64,000 nucleotides of DNA, from NCBI RefSeq assembly GCF_022539315.1, contig NC_066315.1, positions 102,157,990-102,221,989 of the forward strand. Direction: 5' to 3'. Below, in pieces: positions 48,401 through 59,776 of the stretch. The notes under the pieces are model-generated. The model did not search any database, had not been told where the DNA came from, and worked only from the letters and a program-made list of their open reading frames with translations. The position numbers and the translations under genes were made by a program. How positions within the stretch are numbered: position 1 is the first letter of the stretch; the number at the start of each line of letters is the position of its first letter. This stretch comes from Serinus canaria (lineage: Eukaryota; Chordata; Aves; Passeriformes; Fringillidae).

Positions 48401-49261
48401 GAAGGACTGGGGTACACAAGACGGACAAGAGAAATCAGAAATGAAGGCAAATCTTTTGCAACCTCTTTTCCCTTTCCTCTCCAATATTCTTCACATGAAG
48501 GGACTGGAATGGCTCCTACTGTAAAAGCACTCCTACAAAAACAGCAACAACAACAAAAAAAAGTTGTTTGCTAGCAAAGTGGTAAATATGTGAGCAATCA
48601 TCTTCCTTTTTCTGCAGCCCTTCGTGCTGTCTTATTAATGGGCCGTGAAGGCTGAGGAGGAGGTAACTCATCAGCCATTATCCATCGAGTGGGGAGGAGC
48701 TGCAAATTAGTTGCTGGGTTTTTTTGACACCAACAGATAAATTTGCCTTCATATGGCATGAAGATTTATGAGATTTATGGAGGTGAAAATGAAAGTCTCT
48801 TTACTGGGACCCAGCAGAAGAGCATTGAGTTGTGAGGATGACTGCTCCTGAGAATAGTTGGTTTGGAAAATTTGGATGGTTGAAACATGTGAACTGAGAA
48901 GATGTATCCCAATCTGTTGGAAGGGACTTTGCAATGGCCTTTGGCTTTTTGACATCTTTTCAGCCTTGTCCTGGTGGTCAGTCTGATGGTAACAGAGCTG
49001 CTGGGAGATGATGACAGCACTTCCTTCACTGCCTCCTTTCCTTCCACCACAGGCTTCTGCACTCTCCTCGCCTGCTCATCAGTGCTCAGGACCTTGTGCA
49101 CTTCCTGAACTTGCACATGCAATTGATTTCTCTAGTCAAAAGAAGAGCGTGCCTTTGTCTGCCCTTACAAACACAAGTGCAGTTTGTTTATGTAAATCCA
49201 TAGCAATTGGCATTTTGTACCTATCTCTTTGAAGCATTTTGTCTCCAAATGATTAAGAATT

Positions 49262-49312
49262 AAAAAAAAAAAAAAAAAAAAAACCCAACCAAACAGAAAA
49301 GAAAAAAAAAAC
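49262..49312. repeat. Poly-A / A-rich tract
   Basis: A run of 22 As is followed by an A/C-rich interval and a second A-run. No retrocopy is recognisable upstream of it. Confidence 0.9.
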
Positions 49313-50090
49313 CCGAATGCTAAATTGGTCGAGTGTTTTGGAACAGTTGCCAAAAGAAATCAATGCTGAGCCTGGGAAAGCTGTAAAATTCTTTCTTGGG
49401 TTTTTATTAGTAGGAGAGAAGTGACACACACTGAGTTTGGTCACTTAGACGCTGTTCAAAGTCCAAATTGAAAAAAAAATTATTTCAGCTTGGGTGTTCT
49501 TGATGGTTTGCAGATGTTTAATAGTGCATAGATACTCAGCTATGGGGTAGGCTGCAGGCCCCCTTAATTGCAAAGAATAAATTACCAATCCCCCATCCCT
49601 GACTGAGGATTCTGAAACTGAGCAGTTGCTGTGGTTGCTTTGCCTTACTTCCTTGCCAAATGTTACATCTCCTCATCAAGGATTTCAAAATGTCAGCAGT
49701 ATAAAAGAAAATAATATACCTTTTTCTGTTTGTGATATTGCACACCTGTTGCTGCCTGATGGGGGAAGTACAGTAGAAGAGGGTATTTTTTTCTGAAAAA
49801 GGCGTTTTCCCCCCTCACAAAATGTTCCTTCAGCCTTGACAGATCTTTGTTAGACTGTAATTATTATTCTTTTATTACCATTGATTGTGGGAGTCTTTTA
49901 TTTCTTTCTAGGGTGAATTGGACAGTGGAGGGTTGTTTATGTTCAGTCCATTTAATGAGTTACCTGAAACTGTCTTGTAATGCAGACTTAACAGAAAGCA
50001 GTAATGTTGTATTTGTTCATTGAATCTCAAGAGGTTTTTTTCTCTTTTTCTCTTCCTTTTCTTGCTGATGGCTATGACTGTGCTGAAACC

Positions 50091-50143
50091 ATGGACTTCA
50101 TAAACTGGATGAACGGCTGCCTCCTGGAATATGGACAATTTTG
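50091..50143 (+). other. Speculative short coding exon
   Basis: An ATG in strong Kozak context (AAACCATGG) opens 17 codons (MDFINWMNGCLLEYGQF plus two bases) that run directly into a perfect donor TTTTG|GTGAGT. If unspliced, the frame stops one codon later. Against it, the pyrimidine tract at 50036-50070 is not followed by any AG before the ATG. An acceptor would have to be the earlier TGCAG at 49981-49985, which leaves upstream ATGs in the leader. It could instead be an alternative first exon. I do not recognise the peptide. Chance is a serious alternative. Confidence 0.15.
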
Positions 50144-52397
50144 GTGAGTCTGCAAAATGAATTTCACTTACTTCTGCTTGCTTGGGAGAAAGAGGAAGGA
50201 TGTTATGTATTGGAAGTTGTGCTTGATGAAAGCTAAGGCTGTTTTTGCAGTGCTGGTTTTGTCAATGCAACAGACACAGCTTCCTAAATTTCAAATTATT
50301 TTTAATGGAGTGGGTTTTTTTTTCCTTGTTCTGTTTTATCACTGGCAAAGGTGAAGGAATTAACATGCTCTGAATTAATTTGAAATAGTGTCATGTTATG
50401 AGATTGAGTGTTATTGTCTTCGTAATAACTTTTAAATTACTTTTCTGTAAGACATGCTGTGAAGCAACAGCTTAGAACATTTTAATTTTTCTTTTCTGGC
50501 TTATTCAGTTGTTTCTGCAAATAGTTCAGACAGAATATTCATTGGGTGGCTTTTTAGAAAAGCACTGTGTTGTTTTCCTTACTGTTCCTAATACCAGTGT
50601 TGCCTGTGGGGTGAACTTTTAAGAGATGATGCGTTGATGATGTGTTTGTATTAAATATTGTAGAAGAATTTTCCATGAAAAGGCCTTCCATCCCAAGTAG
50701 TCTCTGGTGAGGTTTCTTTTTTTAAAATTAAAAAAGCTCAAAGCTCTGTCAGGGTCACACTCTTTCCTTGTGTGCAGACACAAGACCTGCAGAATATTCT
50801 TTTGGGAGCATCTGCTGTTGCTCCCTGAGGAGGAGGTTTTGGCACTTTGGCATTTCCAATAAAGGTGACTGGACAGCTGCAGGGAAAACATTTGCTTTGA
50901 ATATATCAACCTGGGGATCTGCTCCAGGAGCATGGTTGGAGGTGGTAGTATTTACCCAGTGTTGTCTGTAGGAGTAAAAAAGCTGCCTCTGAGCACTGAG
51001 AGGAGGTTGGCAGCTTAGCAGCCTTGGGATTTATCTCTGAGCTATTTAGACCTAGCAGGAGTGACTCGTTACTACTAATAGGTTTAATTAGGGAAAACAT
51101 CTTGCTTCACCTCTCACTCGTGTGGTGACAGCCTCCCTTATGCACAGCCTTAAGTTTTGAGGGACAAGACAGATGTGATTTGGGAGCTGGGTTGGCTGCA
51201 TGTCCCATCCCAGGGTGAGGGGAGCACTCCTGGTGCTGTGGTGGCCCTGTCCTGGGTAAGGCGTGGGAGTGAGCGTAGGGCTGGCACTGGCTACTTGCTG
51301 ACAGATTGTGGCTGAGTTTAGCTGGTACACACCCCTTCGGGGGGAGGGGGGAAGGTTGACGTTGGCTCTCTCTCCCTCTCCTCCTTGTTTTTCAGTCTCT
51401 TGAGTGTGCACAGTCTGCGTCACCTGCATTCTTGCACTGGTGCAAAGAGCCTGAGACCAAAAGATGGGCATCAAACTTAAGAATTTCTTATCAGGGACAG
51501 ATTTAGAGAAAATTTGAGATGAAGCCTGATAGTTTATTTTTGAGCATTTCTGAAGTATTGTTGCTTAATCCTTTTTATTGATCAGTAGCTTATGCTGGGA
51601 AGCTCTTGTCTCAGGGCAATTTCCAGAGTCCTAGAGGATAATGGCATTAATCACATATCATGTGACCTTTTAGGCAGAATGAACATTTGTTGTACTGCTG
51701 CCTTTACCTTCACTCTTAGTTCTGGTTCTGTCTTTTACTCCTCAGCTGCATGGCTTAAGAGTGCAGTTAAGAAACCTTCTGCATGACTGGTACGTGGTAA
51801 TTTGGTGACTGAGTAGCAGTAAGGTCTGTAAGGCAACTGCTGCTTTGGATTGCTCTCCTTTGATGTGCTAAGGACCCTTGAGGAGCCTGAGAGAGCAATA
51901 GCTTCTGGGGCCAGGAAGCAATGCATATTTACTGTGATGGACACACTGCTCAAAACTCTTTGAGCCTGAAAACTAGCAGACTGCATTCCTCATAGCTTTG
52001 CTCCAGCATGTATGTTGCTTTTTTGGCCTGTTTTGGAATCTGCGTGAATGATTGGCTCTCTTGTTGCACCTATATAAAGAGATGCTTCTTCGGTATCTGG
52101 AAATGCAGTAATGAGTGCTGAAGTGCTGCCATCACCATGGCACATCAGGGAAAGTTTGATGTGATCACATGGGTGAGCCTTCCACCCAAGTTTTATTCTT
52201 AGATTTGTTTTTCACTTTCACTCTGATTTGGATATATTTGAATTTTTGGCAAATGCTGTTAGCAAAGTTAAAATCTGAAACAGCAATCTAAATCACAGAT
52301 CACAGAGCTAAGTGTACTTTGCATAAACAGATAAATAGCAGAGCTAGAAGTATAAGGAGTGCTTGCTTTCCACTGAAAGAGTCACATCATTGCAAGC

Positions 52398-52665
52398 TCT
52401 TCTCAGTGTTGGAAGGCCAAGAGACAGTGGATACCAGCTGAAATGAGAGAAGTTCACACTGGTTACAAGGGTAAAGTGTCTTCACTCTGAGGACAGACAG
52501 CTGGGACACAGGTTGCCTGGGGAGGCTGTGCAGTCTCCATTGCTGGGAGTTTTCAGGACCTGACTGAACAGAGCCCTGAGCTGGATCTCACAGCTGGCCC
52601 TACTTGGAGCAGAAGCCTGGACCTTGTGAGCCTCCTCCTAGCCTGAACTAATTTGTGATCCTTTA
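52398..52665 (+). repeat. CR1 LINE, old 3' UTR fragment
   Basis: This is a diverged forward CR1 3' end. The 'ttctcagtgttggaaggcca' start, 'cacaggttgcctggggagg', 'gtgcagtctccattgctggg' and 'ggagcagaagcctgg' blocks follow the 3' region of older CR1 subfamilies in order, and the element fades out at 'gaactaatttgtgatcc'. The terminal octamers are no longer clean. There is no coding capacity. Confidence 0.75.
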
Positions 52666-55600
52666 AAAAACTACTTGAATTGAGAGGGATCTTTATGATG
52701 GGAAAAAGAGTAAAACTGGAAGAGTCAAGTGGCATGGTCATGGAGGGTGTTGTGATGACAGCAAGCTGGCGGTGGCTGCTGTAGGATGAAAAGGGATGTA
52801 GCATCTGGAGTGCTGTCTGGGACTGTCTGTGAAGGTTTGTTGCTTTTAGTTTTTAATTGAGCAAAGCAATTAAAACCTGACACTTGCTGCTTCTGAAGAA
52901 GCTCTATGTTCTTTGGTTTATGCCAATGGTAGCTGTATAACTAATTTCTAAAATTTTGGAAATAATCAGTTGACTCTTGTTTATATTGGTTATCACACCA
53001 CTTACTTTGGGGGAAGAGATTTCAGGAGAAAGTTCTTAATGCAGAAGACTTCCAGTCTTTCAGGGATTTTTTGTTCAATTGTTTGGTTGTTTGGTTGTTT
53101 TTGTTTTTTTTAGAGATTGATATATGGCTATTTGCATTCCTTCAAAAATTGTGTGGGATTGCAATTAGGAGGCGGATGAAAATCTGTGGGTTGATCAGAC
53201 TGAACATGAGCCAGCTCCCCAAAGTGATGTAGTTGCTTGTGGGTGGTTATGTGAAGCCAAACAGTGTTTCTGTAGAGGGGGAGAAAAGTGGTCAAGGTAC
53301 TGGCACAGCCTTGCAGGGTGAAAAAGGTGAACCTATAAAGAGGACTGTGGATGTGTCAGAGGTGACCACAGTGCCTTTGGAGGACCAAAGCACTGCTAAT
53401 GGTTCACACAACCCTCCAAGTGTGTTTTCCTCTGTGTTTTCAGGAAGATGGCCTGCAACACTGGAGTTAGTCTGGCAAACACTTGAAAGAAAACAGAAAA
53501 TGTCTGCTTTTGGGGTTTTTTTGCTTGATTTTTCTTTCTCCTGGAAGGGCATTAGTTTAACTTACAGATTAACTTTACTCCTTTGTGTTTGGAGGCAACA
53601 GAGTTGAATGTGGAAAGCAACAGTTAGTAAGTCCAAATGGGATTTTAAAAGTTTTTGCTTATTTTTGCACTTTTTAAACCACTATTCTGCTTCCATCCAC
53701 ATACTTAGTGAACTGTCATTCTTGCCAGTCACGCCCCAGCTGTGATGGGATGCAGTCAGTGGGTGTGCTCCCAGCTAGGCCAGAGTTTCTTCTCTTTCAT
53801 GTTCTGAGACTGAAAGCCATCAGGATTATTGCTGAGAGAAACTGAAAGCTTTAGATTTTAGGCTTAACTTTACCTCGTCTGTAGCCACTCTTCTCCGTGT
53901 GTCTGCACAGTGTTTTCAGAGTTACACTTGTGTAACTGTAGTGGCTTTGTGTCCACTTTCCCTACAGCATCAGATGCTACATTGGGTAATTTGCCTTTTC
54001 TTTTAATTTCTTTTATACAAATGCAAAGCCTTTTCATTTGTTCTTCTCTGTGTTTTTCCCATAGCTGGTTATTTTCAGCTGATGCATGGATAATAGTGCT
54101 GATGAACAGGTATTTAGTCTGACATATAAAAGCATAGCTGTAAAGAAAATGAAGCAGTGAAAATTACAGTGGCAAAGGTTCCTAAATTATAGATGTATAG
54201 GAAGATTGTGATAAGGAAGTAGTTAAACATTGCTATTTAGTCAAACCTACAACTGTGGCTGGTACTTCGATTGTCTCCTCCATTTGCTGACATTTAATTT
54301 GGGTGGTTGGTGAGATATTCTTCCTGCTAATAAAGTCCCTGTTTTATTGAACCAGAAGCTTGTGGAAGTACATGGGTGTGTTCTCCCAGATGGTTTTAGG
54401 TCAAGAGTGAAACAATTGCTGATTGTTTTCAGATTTACTTGTAAAAAAAATGTTAAAGGTGCTTGCTATTAGGTGCTTACCCACTGTTAAAAAAAAATAA
54501 ACAAAACCAAGACACAAATCAATCTTCCCATCTGGGACCAGATATGTGTCCAGTTTAGATATACTGGGAGGCAAATGTAATAAGACTGAACGAGGATATT
54601 CACAGACTGAAGTATCAATGTTTGAGCAGGCTGTGTGCTTGCTACAGCTGCAAAGCCCATTGCTTTTATGGCTGCAGTATGTTTGCTCACAAGCCCCAGC
54701 TCTGACAAACACGTGTGATCATTGTCCCGTGCGTGCTTTTTGTGGGGTTGAGCAGCCCTTCCCAGGGTGATGGTGAGTACAAGCCACCATCTCCTAGCAG
54801 CAGGTCTCATGTTTGAAGAGCTTTGCTTGCTTTTAGAACATCCCAGCAGTAACCTGCAAGAACCCAAAGACCATCTTTCATCCACAGGGATGTGGGACCA
54901 AGCAAATGCTCTATGCAGGCTTTTCACAGAAATAAGGAGAGAGTAGGGCCCTTTAGGGAAAAAGAAAACTTCCACTGATCATCATAGTTACTGTATTTTC
55001 CCTTCTGGAAATAGCCATTATGTTCTATGTTGGTGGTAGGTCATAACTTCCCTTTGTCTCTCCTCCCAGCCAGTTTATAAAATGCCCTAAGGCAAGCAGG
55101 GTTTCTGTGGTTAATTTTGTTTGAACAGGATGGATCCCTGTGAGCAAAAGGTACCTTTCAGTGGTAAAGATAACTGCCTTTGTGCTTATCTTAACCTCGA
55201 TGAAGCTATTACCGTGGGTTTGTTAGGAAAAGAATGAGGTGCAGGCAGTGTCCTGGACTGAGCAAAGGCTAAAGCAATCAGTGATAGCTCGGCTGTCAGC
55301 AGAATTGCACTGCTGGCAGTCGGGTCTGAGGCTTTGCACAACTTTATTGTCTGCTTGGCTCCCAGCTGTTCCTGCAAGCGTGTCCTTCAATAAGCTAAGG
55401 AAGGGCTAAGGGTTGTCTGCCTGCAATTTCTGCCTGGCCTTTGCATTGTGAGGCCAGTCCAGAGTGGGGCCAAAATACTGCAGAACTGGCAGTTATTTGT
55501 GGTGGACCCTGAGACAAGTGGGTTTATCCAGTATCCATGAGGCAGATCAGTTTGGATCTTGGCAACTTGGCTCCTTTTTCTTCTTTTTCTTTCTCACCAG

Positions 55601-56847
55601 AATAGTTGTGCTGGGCTTTGGTGTTGTTGCGTCCTATTTTTAACACCAAAGCTCGCTTATCTCTCGTTGAATGTGTGGTATGTTTCATTTGAGAGAGGAG
55701 GCATTTTATCAACTGTCACAAATGAGCCTTCTTGCTAGAGCTAATTCAAACCAACTGAAAAAGGATTCTTCCTATTTAATTTTAATTTACATGTGGAAAA
55801 CTTTCATGCAGTTGGAATCAGTACAGTTTATTGTCAAAATAAAAAGATGTGAGACCCGGCCATACCCAGCATTATGTTTGTCATATGATAGTACAAAAAT
55901 TCATGTGTGCCTAATTTATTTCAAGTATTTTGGGTCTTTTACACCTAACTGTTACATCTGTAGAGGAATGAAAATTCCTTTGCATTTTCCTGGTATTGAA
56001 GAGTGTCCCTTTATGCAGAGATATAATTGCTGGACAGTATGCATTTTTGCATTGAGGACAGTCACTGCAGCTGTTTGAGTCCTGTCATGTTAATGCATGA
56101 GCAGATATCGAAATAAGCTGTAAGAGTTTGCTGCAAGGAGAGCTTTCATTTTTCAGTCTTGGGAAGTGGGCTCCATCTAGTGTTTAATTTAAAGATTAGA
56201 CTCCAGTTCCTTTTCTTAAACGCCCTTGCAGTGTGGAGAAAGGACACAGAGGAGGAATTGTGAGAGGCAATGCTTTTGCTAATGATTGTCTAGAATGAGA
56301 CTTTTTCCAGTACAGCCAGTATGGGAAGGGAACCTGAAGCACTGCATCTGTTTTACATGTGCACATGAAGCTAAAAAATTCTTTTATGAAATAACACATG
56401 GATAAAAAGAAATTAAACTAGCATGGCAATGATGTGATCCTGGAATATTTTGTGGTTAGTTCCTCTCACAGTGTTTGATGTGGCATGTTGGAAACCAGCC
56501 TGTTCATCTATAAAATCAAAATTAGAAAACTAATTGTGGGGTTTTTTTACAAAGTAAGGAATTTTGAAATGTGTTTTGGTTACTAATATCGAGTCAACAG
56601 AATATCTTCTGATATGTAATGCTTCTATAAAGAAGCATATGGGATTCCAACCTCTATAGTTTTCTCAGTATTTCAGTTTTTGTAATATTTAACCCTCTCT
56701 CAAATACTAATTTTTTTATTAAACATTATATTGCATTCTGAGCTATTTTTACCTAAAACAACATAGCATTTGATAGTTACTCTATCATGTCTCCAGTGGC
56801 CTGATAATAAATGCTGTGAAACAGAGACAAGAAGCACCAATAATTTA

Positions 56848-56865
56848 TTTTTTTTTTTTTTTTTT
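56848..56865. repeat. Poly-T tract
   Basis: Eighteen consecutive Ts in AT-rich sequence. Nothing else is associated with it. Confidence 0.9.
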
Positions 56866-57216
56866 AAACGGGAACAACTTGAGGAAGTTTTTAAGTGCTT
56901 AAGACTGAATGCAGATTTACTTACTATGCTCCATACTGAAGAAGCAAGAACTCAGAATTTTGGTCAAGAGGACACAACAGCAAACCTGTAGAGAGGAAAA
57001 CCTGGGCTGTCCGACAACTGATTCATTATTAGTACAGATTTGTGCTGTTGTGATTTTTCCCACTCCTTAAAGGGACATTTGGGGCCACTTAAACAAGCTT
57101 TTACCCCGAGCAGTCTGGCACTTTGCAGCACTTTGAGACTGATGAGGAAAGAGGCAGGTGGGCATCGTGGCTGGGCTGAGTGTGACTGAAGCAGCCTAGC
57201 AGCCTGAGCCACCAGT

Positions 57217-57233
57217 CCCTCCCTCCCTCCCTG
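57217..57233 (-). repeat. (CCCT)n tract, minus-strand G-quadruplex-type motif
   Basis: Four CCC runs with single T spacers give the pattern for a G-quadruplex on the minus strand. It is short and probably microsatellite-derived. Confidence 0.75.
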
Positions 57234-57858
57234 CCTGCATGGGGGTGTTGCAGACCCCTGCCCTTACTCAAAGACACTCACTGGGGCTGTGAGTGTTGCC
57301 CTCGTGTTGCTCCCATGTTGCTTGCATTGCGGCTGCAGAGCTGCCTGCGCTTGCGAGGCGGAGGAGATCCCCCACACAAATCCCCAGACAACTCTTGGCT
57401 TATTTTCCACCACTTGCCTGAGAAGTGTGGAGCAGGGGCTGGGATCCAGGCCTGAGTCATTGGCAAAGAGCCTGTGGTTGTTTCATCTGTAAAATATTTG
57501 GGGTCTGGGCTTTCCACTTGACACTTGTGAGCCGAGTGCGGACAAAGTTGTGGGAAACATCTGGTGCCAGGAGGGAATGGCGAGATGGTACCTTGGACAT
57601 GTGAAAATGGGGAGCTGTTGTGGTGGGGTGCTGGGCTGCCCACATGTTCTGCAGTGTTGGGGGGAGGGTTGGAGCTGAAGAGGACAGTCATGGAAGTGGG
57701 ATGTGGGTGATGAAACCCCCTGGGCATGGGGCACCACCGCCAAGCCCTGGAGCCTCCCAGTGTTGGGCTCTGCTGGTTTCATTTGGCTGAGGAAGGCAGC
57801 CAGAAGTTTAGGGGGAGCTTAAGTATGTATACATACACACACTTTCTTGACAGCTCAT

Positions 57859-57934
57859 CGTTTGTTGTTGTTGTTGCTTTTGTGGCCTTCTTTTTTGTTT
57901 TGGTTTGTTTGTTTTGGTTTTTTTTTTTGTTTAA
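57859..57934. repeat. T/G-rich low-complexity tract
   Basis: The tract contains repeated GTT, TTTG and GTTT words with a T-run near its end. It has no fixed unit. Confidence 0.85.
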
Positions 57935-59654
57935 GCTTTTGAGACACTGGTGTACTTGGCAACATATGAATTTCCCCTATAGGCGTAAACTTGGTCTCTC
58001 AACTTCACAAGAGATGATAGCATTGCAGTAGACATCTGGATTTCTTTTATTATTAAATGATGTCTTCTGTTAGAAAAAGAAAAAAACAATCCAACATTTC
58101 ATTATCTTGTTGAGTTTTTTAAATATACAAAATACCACATTTTAAAATTCAGTTTCATTTTCCATGTTACTTAATTTCATACTTATTCTAGAAGTGAAGG
58201 ACAATGAAAGCAAACATGTTTGTGTTGCTTGAGGCTTCTGGTTCTTGTGGTAATCCAGTAGATCACTAATATTTTGCAGGTTTTGTGTTTATTAGTTACC
58301 TATGGAGAAGCTGTGGTTATATTTCGATTTCTAAACAAATTTGAAAATACCTGCATTTTCCTTAAATACTTTTGTCACTTTAAACAAAATGAAATCTGGG
58401 CCAAATCTAAACTGCTGCTGTACCTTTAAAATGTATTTGTGAGGTTGTGGACCAAAAGGGCATGGCAGTATTTTTTTTTTTCTTTTAATCAACTCAACTT
58501 GCTTTAGCCTTTGCTCATCAACTCAAATGCTGTACGACACACAAATGCCCTTTTCATGGTAACCAACACCGCATTTTGAGCTGAGGTCAAAGTGACCTCA
58601 AAGGTCCTACAGGTGGCTTTTGTTGTCATACACCAGGTAACAGGATGGGACACTTCACTCACACTGTTGCTTGGAATCTGTGAGAAGTGTGCTGTGAACC
58701 TCTGCTTGTCATGTCCAACACAGCTGGGATCGCAGTGGTGGTCTCATGACCATTGCTTTGCTGATGGCCGGGGAGAGAAGGTCCCAAAGTTGTTGTCCTT
58801 TTCCCCCAACATGGCCTCATGGCACAACTGCTCCAGCACTTCCTGGTTGTGTCCAAGAGAGTATGTGCTAAAGCTCTATAGAGGAGGAAAAAACCTTAGA
58901 AAGTTTGGATTTAGCCATGAGGACCGACAGCAGGCAACGTGGTGGCAGCACCAGGGGAAGCTTGTAAGTCCTGTGGGGTGCGGTGCTGCATCCACCAGGT
59001 CCCTCTGCTAAGCATAGAAGAGACTAAAGGAACAAAGCAAATGCCAGATAGTCCCTGTGCACTGCAAAATGGCACAACTGATGGTAATCTAGACGAGAGG
59101 TGCTCTGCTGTACTTGCAGAGCTGTTGCAGAGTTTGTGGCAGGAATTGAAAAGGAAAGCAAAGTCTTGAGAACATGAGGTTGGAAAGGTGGTTCCAATAC
59201 ATGAAAATTGGGTTTGGAGCTTTCTGATCATTCATGTTGAACTGTTAGAGAAGTAAAATGCTAACACAGAGATGGAATGGAAAAGAGCAAAAATAATTAA
59301 TGGTTTGAAGTAGTGCAGGTCATGAAGATGATGTAATTATTCCTAACCTATTTAACCTGAAAGAAAAAGAAAGCTATAAATAAAAGGGTTGGGAGGAGGA
59401 GGAGAAAACGTTTGACTATTAAGATAATTTAATTATTTTAGACTTGGTATCTCCAAGTAAAATTATGGAATAAAATAATTTGTCATCTACCTGTTCTTTC
59501 TTAAGGTAGAGTTCACAAATACACAGTGCTGTGGCAGACAGTTGGCATCAGCTAATTGATGTGTGGGGTAGTGTATTTTGAGAGAGAGAATACACTAATA
59601 CATCAATTAATTAGACTAAGGGTGCTAAGATCCTTAATTTAGACCAGAGGTATT

Positions 59655-59776
59655 TTTAAGGTGTGTAGATGTGGAACTTAAGGATGTGGTTTAGCACCGG
59701 ATTTGGCAGCAGTAGGTTAACAGTTGGACTCAATGGTCTTGGAGATCTTTTCCAACATAGACCATTCCGCAATCAG
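59655..59776 (+). repeat. CR1 LINE, terminal 3' fragment
   Basis: A short forward CR1 end. 'gtgtagatgtggaacttaag', 'gatgtggtttagcaccgg', 'gttggactcaatggtctt' and 'ttttccaacatagacc' follow the typical final 120 bases in order. The octamer tail is degraded. No coding sequence is included. Confidence 0.88.

Larger units (their letters stand above)
43200..52397 (+). other. Putative intron 1, unique non-coding sequence
   Basis: The first 700 bases are still CpG island, with an alternative donor at 43849|43850 (CTG|GTAAGC). After that the sequence becomes ordinary AT-rich DNA. No coding exon is convincingly present; a speculative short exon at 50091-50143 is listed separately. Homopolymer tracts lie at 45431-45470 and 49262-49312. 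A GC-richer patch at about 45900-46150 is unexplained. A segment near 48610-48710 (around 'tcttattaatgggccgtg') has conserved-element texture. Confidence 0.4.
52666..59654. other. Non-coding stretch (putative intron)
   Basis: No gene is recognised. Simple tracts include GGTTGTTT-like words at about 53080-53113, an 18-base T-run at 56848-56865, CCCT repeats at 57217-57233, and a GTTT-rich tract at 57859-57934. A GC-richer patch at 57150-57780 and another at 58590-59170 carry overlapping frames (149 minus, 139 plus codons) without domains. They may be decayed repeats that I cannot name. Confidence 0.4.
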
